The position numbers and the translations under genes are program-made. The notes below the pieces were generated by a model. That model had not been told where the DNA came from, ran no database searches, and saw only the letters and a list, made by a program, of their open reading frames with translations. DNA of 6,505 bases from contig JAUHZW010000120.1 in NCBI GenBank assembly GCA_030425745.1, positions 1 to 6,505 of the forward strand, in the 5' to 3' direction. Source of the DNA: Actinomycetes bacterium (lineage in GTDB: Bacteria > Actinomycetota > Actinomycetes > S36-B12). Below are positions 1-5,252 of this stretch, one piece after another (position 1 is the stretch's first letter; the number at the start of each line of letters is the position of its first letter).

Positions 1-194
1 TCATGAACCTCTCCGAACTCGACGATCCGGATGCCAAGAGGATCATCGACTTCGCGGCGGGTCTGGTGTTCGGCATGCGCGGATCCATCGAGCGCATCAC
101 CAACAAGGTCTTCCTGCTCTCTCCCGTCAACGTCGACATCGGCGATGCCGCACGGGCCCAGATCGCGCAGGACGGCTTCTTCAACCAGAGTTAG
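1..194 (+). CDS. sepF: SepF, cell division protein (3' end only)
   Basis: This is the C-terminal part of SepF, the protein that binds the FtsZ C-terminal tail and helps tie the Z-ring to the membrane; in actinobacteria, which lack FtsA, it is the main membrane anchor. About 64 residues are visible, and the gene begins before the window: the ATG at base 3 is an internal Met of the NLSELDD strand. The conserved SepF core is plain: DAKRIIDFAAGLVFGMRGSI, then ITNKVFLLSP and NVDI, the dimerising beta-sheet/helix region, followed by a short tail ending GFFNQS and a TAG stop. The N-terminal amphipathic membrane-binding helix lies outside the window. The yggT gene follows after 62 bases and divIVA after that, as in Streptomyces and mycobacteria, which supports the call. 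Family assignment is firm; reading-frame completeness upstream cannot be judged. Confidence 0.95.
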   Translation, partial: MNLSELDDPDAKRIIDFAAGLVFGMRGSIERITNKVFLLSPVNVDIGDAARAQIAQDGFFNQS

Positions 195-256
195 ACATGT
201 CCGTCTGGTGCAGGCCCCTGCGGTCTGTCTGTCCGTTACCGACCCGGGAGTTGTGA

Positions 257-556
257 GTGTCGATCCTGTTCGAGGTGATCGCCCTCATCCTGCTTGCCTT
301 CTGGCTGTTCCTGCTCGCCAGGCTGGTCTTCGACCTCGTTCAAGCCTTCTCCCGTGGGTGGTCTCCCTCGGGCCCGCTGCTCATCCTGCTCGAGGTGATC
401 TACACCGTCACGGATCCGCCGCTCAAGGCCCTGCGGCGCGTGATCCCGCCGCTGCGGTTCGGTCAGGTCTCCTTCGATCTGGCGTTCCTGATCCTGCTGA
501 TCGGCGTCAACATCCTCATGGGCATCGTCCGGTCCCTGGCCGCATCCTTCGCCTGA
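257..556 (+). CDS. YggT family small integral membrane protein
   Basis: This 99-residue protein belongs to the YggT (YlmG) family. Members are small membrane proteins next to sepF and divIVA in Gram-positive bacteria and related to chloroplast YlmG proteins; their biochemical role is unsettled, with links to division, nucleoid or membrane organisation and osmotic stress. Two hydrophobic helices are visible, at about residues 3-28 and 72-95. Between them lies the family signature: VTDPPLKALRRVIPP around residues 51-65, then a FDLAF motif at the start of helix 2. The GTG at 257 is chosen because GGGAG (246-250) lies 6 bases upstream and the protein then begins directly at the first helix, as in homologues. 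divIVA follows after 38 bases with no promoter-like sequence between, so co-transcription with sepF and divIVA is likely. Length is normal for the family. The family call is secure; the function is not. Confidence 0.92.
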   Translation: MSILFEVIALILLAFWLFLLARLVFDLVQAFSRGWSPSGPLLILLEVIYTVTDPPLKALRRVIPPLRFGQVSFDLAFLILLIGVNILMGIVRSLAASFA

Positions 557-594
557 CACCAGACCCGACCCCGGTCGAACGAACGGAGCCCGCC

Positions 595-1062
595 ATGCCC
601 CTCACTCCCGCCGAAGTCCGGGGAGTCCAGTTCGCCACCACCCGCATGCGGGCCGGCTACGACATGGACGAGGTCGATGCCTTCCTCGACATCATCGAGG
701 CCGACGTCGCCCAGTACGCCGATGAGGTGCAGCGGGTCCGCGATGGCGAAGCCGTGCTGCGCACCCAGTGCGACCAGCTGCAGGGCAGGCTGGCGGCCGC
801 GGAGCGGAGGGTGTCGGAACTGGAGGCTGAGCGTGCCACGGCCCCGCGCGCAGGGGCGCCGTCTGCCGACGAGTCGGCGGTGGAGGTCACGGCGGAGCTC
901 CAGGCGGCGCTGGAGAGCAACGCCGATGCCGCGGCAGTGATGGCCATCGCGCAGCAGACCGCCGATGAGATCGTCCGGTCCGCCCAGACCCGAGCTGAGG
1001 CGATCCGTTCGAGAATGCTGGCCAGCCTGGACGAGCAGCGCCGGATCCTCGAGCAGTCCTGA
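595..1062 (+). CDS. divIVA: DivIVA/Wag31 domain protein, short form
   Basis: DivIVA (Wag31, antigen 84) marks negatively curved membrane at cell poles and septa and recruits the polar wall-growth machinery in actinobacteria. The N-terminal domain is recognisable: MPLTPAEV, F14, T16, R19, then GYDMDEVDAFLD at 21-32, the conserved motif of the membrane-binding dimer head. A heptad-like segment follows (about 33-80), then a linker rich in Ala, Pro and Ser (81-95), then a second helical segment rich in Ala, Gln and Arg (about 96-155). The start at 595 fits the family N-terminus and has GGAG (585-588) 6 bases upstream; the same frame is open back to base 31, but that extension is out of frame with sepF and yggT, both real genes, so it is not coding. 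At 155 residues the protein is much shorter than typical actinobacterial Wag31 (about 260 or more). It ends with an ordinary TGA 35 bases before the convergent ileS end, with no sign of frameshift. It could be a secondary DivIVA paralogue rather than the sole one. Confidence 0.9.
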   Translation: MPLTPAEVRGVQFATTRMRAGYDMDEVDAFLDIIEADVAQYADEVQRVRDGEAVLRTQCDQLQGRLAAAERRVSELEAERATAPRAGAPSADESAVEVTAELQAALESNADAAAVMAIAQQTADEIVRSAQTRAEAIRSRMLASLDEQRRILEQS

Positions 1063-1072
1063 ACGCCGCCTC

Positions 1073-1091
1073 CGGCCGCTCGGTGCGGCCG
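1073..1091. terminator. Candidate bidirectional terminator hairpin between divIVA and ileS
   Basis: CGGCCGC (1073-1079) and GCGGCCG (1085-1091) form a perfect 7-bp GC stem with a TCGGT loop. It lies in the 35 bases between the convergent stop codons of divIVA (+) and ileS (-), where both transcripts need to end. There is no T-run on either side, so it is not a classical Rho-independent terminator, although high-GC actinobacteria often have hairpins without T-tracts at such places. The position supports the role more than the sequence does. Confidence 0.5.
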
Positions 1092-1097
1092 CTGGGG

Positions 1098-4000
1098 TCA
1101 GGCCCGCGACAGCACCAACGACACGGGCAGCTCGGTCTCGACCGCATGCCCGGCACCTGAGCCGGTCTCGAAGGAGACGGCCAGGACTTCCGCGGCGATG
1201 AGAGCGCCGTGTTCTGCGATGGCACGGGTGATCTCTGGATCGTCAGACGACCACAGGACGCTGATCCGATCGGAGACCTCGAGGCCAGCGGACTTGCGGC
1301 CCTCCTGCAGCGCTCGGATCAGCTCTCGCGCGATGCCGGCTCGGCGGAGTTCGTCGTCGATGTGCAGATCGAGTGCGACGCTCTCCCCGCCCTCGGTCAC
1401 GACCGCCCATCCCTCGCGCGGGGTCTCGGTGACGATGACGTCCTCGTCGGTGACCTCGACCGATCCGACCTCCGGCACCTCGAGGGTGACGGGTCCGCCC
1501 GACCGAAGGGCCGCCGCGATCTCGGCCGCGTCGGAGTCCGCGATGGCCTGGGCCACGATCGGCGTCTGCTTGCCGTAGCGCTTGCCCAGTGACCGGAAGT
1601 TCGCCTTGGCACTGAAGTCGACCAGGCCGGCCGACTCCTCAGCGAGCGACTCGAGGCTGAGGACGTTGAGCTCCTCGGCGACATGGCTGCGCAGGTCGTC
1701 GGGAAGCGACGACCAGCCGGGGGCCGAGACGAGAGCCCGCCGCAGCGGCTGGCGGGTCCGCACGGTGGCCGTGGCCCGTGCCGCACGTCCCAGTTCCACG
1801 AGGCGACGGACCAGAGCCATCTGTCCGCTCAGCTGCTCGTCGACGAGATCTGCTCGGTACTCCGGCCAGTCGGCGAGATGGACGCTGCTGGGGGCTTCGG
1901 TGTCAGTCGGCCGGAAGAGGTCCTGCCAGACGCGCTCGCTGATGAAGGGCGTGAACGGAGCCATGCACAGGGTGACGGTGCGCAGTGCCTCGTGCAGGGT
2001 GGCGAGGGCGGCGGGGTCGCCGTCCCAGAACCGCCGGCGGGACCGCCGCACATACCAGTTCGAGAGGTCATCGACGAAGGACGACAACAGGCGCCCGGCC
2101 CGCTGGGTGTCGAAGGACTCCAGCGCGAGGTCGACCTCGTGAGCCATCTGCTCCGCCTCCGAGAGCACCCATCGATCGATCACGGGCCGGTCTGCGGGGG
2201 CGGGGGAGCCGGAGGACGGCTGCCACTCCGCGGTGCGGGCGTACAGGGACTGGAACGAGACGGTGTTCCAGTACGTGAGCAGCGTCTTGCGGACGACGTC
2301 GGCGATCGCTGTGTGGCCGACGCGTCGGGCCTGCCACGGAGAACCGCTGGCGAGCATGAACCAGCGCACCGCATCGGCACCGTGCTCATCCATCAGGGGG
2401 ATCGGCGCCAGGACGTTGCCCAGATGCTTGCTCATCTTGCGGCCGTCCTCGTCGAGGATGTGGCCCAGGCACACGACGTTGCGATACGAGGACTCGTCGA
2501 ACACGAGGGTGTTGACCGCCATGAGGGTGTAGAACCACCCGCGGGTCTGGTCGATGGCCTCGCAGATGAAGTCGGCGGGGAACTGACTCCGGAAGTCGTC
2601 GGCGTTCTTGTGCGGGTAGCCAAGAGCGGCGAAGGGCATCGAGCCGGAGTCGTACCAGCCGTCGATCACCTCCGGAACGCGACGTGCCTCAAGGCCGCAG
2701 GTCGGGCAGGGGATGGTGATGTCATCGACGTAGGGACGGTGCGGATCGGTGGCCGAGACGTCGCGGCCGGCCAGCTCGCTCAGCTCGGCGAGCGAGCCCA
2801 CGGCTACCAGGTGCTCGTCCGGGCAGCGCCAGATGGGCAGGGGAGTGCCCCAGTAGCGGTTGCGGGACAGGGCCCAGTCGACGTTGTTGGTGAGCCAGTC
2901 GCCGTAGCGGCCCCACTTGATCGTGTCGGGGAACCAGTTGGTCTTCTCGTTCTCGGCGAGGAGCTGCTCCTTGCGCTCCGTCGTGCGGATGTACCACGAG
3001 GGCTGCGCGTAGTAGATGAGCGGTGTGTGGCAGCGCCAGCAATGCGGATAGGCGTGCTCATAGGGCAGGTGTCGGAACATCAGGCCACGCTGCTCGAGAA
3101 CCGCGATGAGCGTCTCGTCTGCCTTCTTGAAGAACATGTCGCCGACCACGGGCACGTCCGCCGCGAAGTGGCCATCGGGTCGAACCGGGTTGACGACGGG
3201 CAGGCCGTAGCGGCGGCAGGTCACCAGGTCATCAGCGCCGAAGGCGGGGGCCTGATGGACCAGGCCGGTGCCGTCATCCGTGGTGACGTAGTCGGCCAGG
3301 AGGACGTAGTGCGCATCGGGGATGTCGACGTAGTCGAACGGGCGCACATAGCCGACGCGCTCCAGGTCGGTGCCCGGGAACGTCTCGAGGACGGTGTGGT
3401 CCTCGCCGAACAGTGCGGGGGCGAGCTCCTCGGCGACGACAAGCGTCTCGTCGTCGGCCGTGCGCACGACCGCGTAGGTGGCGTCGGGCTTGACCGCCAC
3501 AGCCGTATTCGACACGAGGGTCCAGGGAGTGGTCGTCCACACGAGGAACGAGAGCCCCGGATGGCGCTCGGCCAGCGTCTCTCCGGCACGGACCGGGAAG
3601 CGCACATAGACGGACGGATCGACGACGGTCTCATACCCCTGGGCCAGCTCGTGGTCAGAGAGCCCGGTGCCGCACCGCGGACAGTAGGGGGCCACCCGAT
3701 GGTCCTGCGAGAGCAGGCCCTTGTCGAAGATCTGCTTCAGGGACCACCAGACGCTCTGGACGTAGTCCTTGTCCATCGTCCAGTAGGCGCTGTCGAAGTC
3801 GACCCAGTACCCCATGCGACGAGTCATGTCGGTGAACTCGTCGACATGGCGCAGGACGGACTCGCGACACTTGGCGTTGAACTCCGCGACGCCGTACTCC
3901 TCGATGTCCTGCTTCCCGGAGAAGCCGAGTTCCTTCTCCACGGCGAGCTCCACGGGCAGGCCGTGGCAGTCCCAGCCGGCGCTGCGAGGAACGTAGTAGC

Positions 4001-4226
4001 CCTTCATCGTGCGGTAGCGGGGGAAGACGTCCTTGAACACCCGGGCCTCGACGTGATGGGTGCCCGGGGTCCCGTTCGCCGTCGGGGGCCCCTCGTAGAA
4101 GACCCACAGCGGACGTCCTTCGGCACGGCGCACGGACTCCGCGAAGACGTCCTCGTCGTCCCACATCGCCAGCACCTCGTGCTCCAGGGCAGGAAGATCG
4201 ACCTGCGCTGGCACGGCGCGGTACAT
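1098..4226 (-). CDS. ileS: Isoleucyl-tRNA synthetase, type 2, with GxHH signature
   Basis: This cytoplasmic class I synthetase joins isoleucine to tRNA(Ile) using ATP and hydrolyses misactivated valine. At 1042 residues it has the usual length of the long, eukaryote-like type found in actinobacteria. Features in order: GPPTANG at 46-52; the signature at 55-58, which reads GTHH instead of HxGH; GWDCHGLPVE at 84-93; CPRC zinc-type knuckle at 182-185; the CP1 editing domain with WTTTPWTL (230-237) and GTGLVHQAPAFGADD (319-333); CWRC at 396-399; CPTC at 507-510; KMSKH (597-601) as the KMSKS loop; the anticodon-binding helical domain with NWYVRRSRRRFW (723-734); and a C-terminal extension including LDLHIDDELRRAGIARELI (952-970). 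The ATG at 4226 has GGAGG (4231-4235) 4 bases upstream and gives the same N-terminus (YRAVPAQVDLPALEH) as Streptomyces IleRS. It runs opposite to all other genes here. No recognisable T-box riboswitch precedes it. The product is secure; antibiotic insensitivity is inferred from the motif only. Confidence 0.98.
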   Translation of the reverse strand: MYRAVPAQVDLPALEHEVLAMWDDEDVFAESVRRAEGRPLWVFYEGPPTANGTPGTHHVEARVFKDVFPRYRTMKGYYVPRSAGWDCHGLPVELAVEKELGFSGKQDIEEYGVAEFNAKCRESVLRHVDEFTDMTRRMGYWVDFDSAYWTMDKDYVQSVWWSLKQIFDKGLLSQDHRVAPYCPRCGTGLSDHELAQGYETVVDPSVYVRFPVRAGETLAERHPGLSFLVWTTTPWTLVSNTAVAVKPDATYAVVRTADDETLVVAEELAPALFGEDHTVLETFPGTDLERVGYVRPFDYVDIPDAHYVLLADYVTTDDGTGLVHQAPAFGADDLVTCRRYGLPVVNPVRPDGHFAADVPVVGDMFFKKADETLIAVLEQRGLMFRHLPYEHAYPHCWRCHTPLIYYAQPSWYIRTTERKEQLLAENEKTNWFPDTIKWGRYGDWLTNNVDWALSRNRYWGTPLPIWRCPDEHLVAVGSLAELSELAGRDVSATDPHRPYVDDITIPCPTCGLEARRVPEVIDGWYDSGSMPFAALGYPHKNADDFRSQFPADFICEAIDQTRGWFYTLMAVNTLVFDESSYRNVVCLGHILDEDGRKMSKHLGNVLAPIPLMDEHGADAVRWFMLASGSPWQARRVGHTAIADVVRKTLLTYWNTVSFQSLYARTAEWQPSSGSPAPADRPVIDRWVLSEAEQMAHEVDLALESFDTQRAGRLLSSFVDDLSNWYVRRSRRRFWDGDPAALATLHEALRTVTLCMAPFTPFISERVWQDLFRPTDTEAPSSVHLADWPEYRADLVDEQLSGQMALVRRLVELGRAARATATVRTRQPLRRALVSAPGWSSLPDDLRSHVAEELNVLSLESLAEESAGLVDFSAKANFRSLGKRYGKQTPIVAQAIADSDAAEIAAALRSGGPVTLEVPEVGSVEVTDEDVIVTETPREGWAVVTEGGESVALDLHIDDELRRAGIARELIRALQEGRKSAGLEVSDRISVLWSSDDPEITRAIAEHGALIAAEVLAVSFETGSGAGHAVETELPVSLVLSRA

Positions 4227-4230
4227 GCAG

Positions 4231-4235
4231 CCTCC
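4231..4235 (-). promoter_or_regulatory. Shine-Dalgarno site of ileS
   Basis: GGAGG on the minus strand, 4 bases before the ATG at 4226, decides the ileS start. Just upstream on the same strand lies CCTCC (4237-4241), which could fold back on the SD as a very small stem (CCTC/GAGG with a CCG loop). That fold is weak and may be chance in this GC-rich DNA. Confidence 0.75.
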
Positions 4236-4284
4236 GGGAGGGGTCGTGGCGGAATCGGCGGCGGACCGCCGGGTACGGCACGTC

Positions 4285-4290
4285 AGGATA
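4285..4290 (-). promoter_or_regulatory. Candidate -10 box for ileS (TATCCT)
   Basis: Read on the minus strand this is TATCCT, a TANNNT-type -10 box matching TATAAT at four positions. Transcription would start near 4278, leaving a leader of about 50 bases before ileS. No good -35 box is seen at 17-19 bases upstream (TCCGCG and neighbours), which is common in actinobacterial promoters. The leader would include a CGGCG/CGCCG stem at 4259-4271 with a 3-base loop. Confidence 0.4.
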
Positions 4291-4296
4291 TCGGCG

Positions 4297-4317
4297 CGGC
4301 TCCGACACGCGGAGCCG
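4297..4317. repeat. Perfect inverted repeat in the divergent promoter region
   Basis: CGGCTCCG (4297-4304) and CGGAGCCG (4310-4317) are perfect reverse complements with a 5-base ACACG spacer. The repeat sits between the candidate -10 boxes of ileS (4285-4290, minus) and of the zinc-finger gene (4327-4332, plus), so it overlaps the -35 area of both. It has no T-run and is not between convergent genes, so a terminator role is unlikely. A shared operator for a dimeric regulator is possible; a chance GC palindrome is the alternative. Confidence 0.5.
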
Positions 4318-4326
4318 ACATACCCC

Positions 4327-4332
4327 TAGCAT
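4327..4332 (+). promoter_or_regulatory. Candidate -10 box for the lysine-rich zinc-finger gene (TAGCAT)
   Basis: TAGCAT fits the TANNNT actinobacterial -10 pattern. CCGACA (4302-4307), partly like TTGACA, lies 19 bases upstream, so the promoter would be weak or activator-assisted. Transcription would start near 4339, giving a leader of about 80 bases before the ATG at 4422. Confidence 0.35.
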
Positions 4333-4421
4333 CTTCCGGAAACGCAAGGCGGGCCGGACTCCAGGCCGGGTCGCCCCACCAACGTGCGCGCGCACGCCGG
4401 GCGCGGGAAACAGGGGATCTC

Positions 4422-5219
4422 ATGGCCAAGGCCGCCGCGAAGAAGAGCGCCAAGAAGGCCGCGCCGGCCAAGAAGGCGGCGCCGGCGAAGAAGGCTGTGA
4501 AGAAGGCGGCGCCGGCGAAGAAGGCGGCGCCGGCGAAGAAGGTCGCGAAGAAGGCGGCTCCGGCGAAGAAGGCCGCTCCGGCGAAGAAGGCCGCGAAGAA
4601 GGCGGCGCCGGCGAAGAAGGCCGCGAAGAAGGCGGCGCCGGCGAAGAAGGCTGTGAAGAAGGCGGCGCCGGCGAAGAAGGTCGCGAAGAAGGCGGCGCCG
4701 GCGAAGAAGGTCGCGAAGAAGGCGGCGCCGGCGAAGAAGGTCGCGAAGAAGGCCGCGCCGGCGAAGAAGGTCGCGAAGAAGGCCGCGCCGGCCAAGAAGG
4801 TCGCGAAGAAGGCCGCGCCGGCCAAGCGGCTCCGAGTCCGCGAGGACGAGACCCCGTGGACCGCGAAGGAACTGCGAGCCGTGCGCAAGCAGCTGGACGA
4901 CGAGCATGAGCGGCTGCTGTCCGAGCTGGCGACTGCCGAGGAGGGGCTCGCTGACCTCATCCGCGACTCAGGTGACGGAGCGGGCGACGATCAGGCTGAC
5001 GCGGGGAGCAAGACCTTCGAGCGCGAGCATGAGATGTCCCTCGCCAACAATGCGCGAAGCATGATCGAGCAGGTGGAGCACGCCCTCCAGCGACTGGATG
5101 CCGGCACGTACGGGATCTGCGAGTCGTGCGGCAATGCCGTGGGCAAGTACCGCCTCCAGGCCTTTCCGCGAGCCACCCTGTGCGTGACATGCAAGGCGGC
5201 GGAGGAGCGCCTGCTCTGA
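4422..5219 (+). CDS. TraR/DksA-family C4 zinc-finger protein with lysine-rich H1-like tail
   Basis: This 265-residue protein has two parts. Residues 7-135 are built almost only from KKAAPA and KKxA (x = A or V) modules, a basic, disordered tail like eukaryotic histone H1 and the C-terminus of actinobacterial HupB. Residues 145-265 are a DksA/TraR domain: a helix at about 147-181, an acidic turn (RDSGDGAGDDQADAG, 181-195), a return helix with FEREHEMSLANNARSMIEQ (199-217), then GTYGICESCG and CVTCK, giving a C4 zinc site at C233, C236, C254 and C257. Known DksA proteins insert the coiled coil into the RNA polymerase secondary channel and place acidic tip residues near the active site. Here the tail probably binds DNA or RNA, so the protein may link polymerase and nucleoid; that is inference. 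ATG 4422 is preceded by AGGGG (4412-4416) at 5 bases. The frame is open far upstream, but only antisense to ileS. Homologues with basic tails lie between ileS and lspA in Streptomyces. lspA follows after 33 bases. Confidence 0.9.
   Translation: MAKAAAKKSAKKAAPAKKAAPAKKAVKKAAPAKKAAPAKKVAKKAAPAKKAAPAKKAAKKAAPAKKAAKKAAPAKKAVKKAAPAKKVAKKAAPAKKVAKKAAPAKKVAKKAAPAKKVAKKAAPAKKVAKKAAPAKRLRVREDETPWTAKELRAVRKQLDDEHERLLSELATAEEGLADLIRDSGDGAGDDQADAGSKTFEREHEMSLANNARSMIEQVEHALQRLDAGTYGICESCGNAVGKYRLQAFPRATLCVTCKAAEERLL
4452..4823 (+). repeat. In-frame tandem repeat coding the lysine-rich tail
   Basis: The array is made of 18-base (KKAAPA) and 12-base (KKxA) modules. Three 48-base units (18+18+12) fill 4452-4595. 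Seven 30-base units (18+12) fill 4596-4805, and a final 18-base module ends at 4823. Units 4656-4685, 4686-4715 and 4716-4745 are identical at every base. The next two (4746-4775, 4776-4805) differ only by silent changes, one and two bases respectively. All lysines use AAG, so the strand is rich in AAGAAGG. Since every module is a multiple of three, gain or loss of units would keep the frame. Confidence 0.95.
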
Positions 5220-5240
5220 TCCGCCGCCGGGCATCCCCCG

Positions 5241-5246
5241 TAGGGT
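5241..5246 (+). promoter_or_regulatory. Candidate -10 box for a leaderless lspA transcript (TAGGGT)
   Basis: TAGGGT lies exactly 6 bases before the lspA GTG at 5253, so transcription from it would begin at or next to the start codon, the spacing typical of leaderless actinobacterial mRNAs. No clear -35 box is seen (GATCCG at 5218-5223 for a 17-base spacer). The same bases (AGGGTGG) could instead act as a poor Shine-Dalgarno in a read-through transcript from the zinc-finger gene. Confidence 0.45.
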
Positions 5247-5252
5247 GGCCCG

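Noticed and set aside
210..221. GCAGG/CCTGC inverted repeat between sepF and yggT as a terminator
   Set aside because: The loop would be only 2 bases and there is no T-run; the genes look co-transcribed.
566..577. CGACC/GGTCG inverted repeat between yggT and divIVA
   Set aside because: Five base pairs with a 2-base loop cannot form a useful hairpin, and such matches are expected by chance in this GC-rich DNA.
31..594. In-frame 5' extension of divIVA as a long open frame
   Set aside because: It overlaps sepF and yggT in a different frame. The conserved DivIVA N-terminus begins at the ATG at 595, which has GGAG 6 bases upstream.
4596..4805. Regular 30-bp repeats as a CRISPR array
   Set aside because: The units are contiguous with no unique spacers, and they code in frame for KKAAPAKKxA.
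4283..4960. Minus-strand open frame with repeated AGAAFFATFF pattern, looking like a repetitive hydrophobic protein
   Set aside because: It is the exact antisense of the KKAAPA repeat (AAG read as CTT/TTC). The periodicity is inherited from the lysine array, and there is no start signal or family match.
1683..5219. A 1178-codon open frame on the + strand running into the zinc-finger gene
   Set aside because: From 1683 to 4226 it is the antisense of ileS, kept open by G/C-rich codon bias. It has low-complexity Gly/Val/Arg/Ala content and no recognisable domain. Only the part from ATG 4422, with its own SD, is real.
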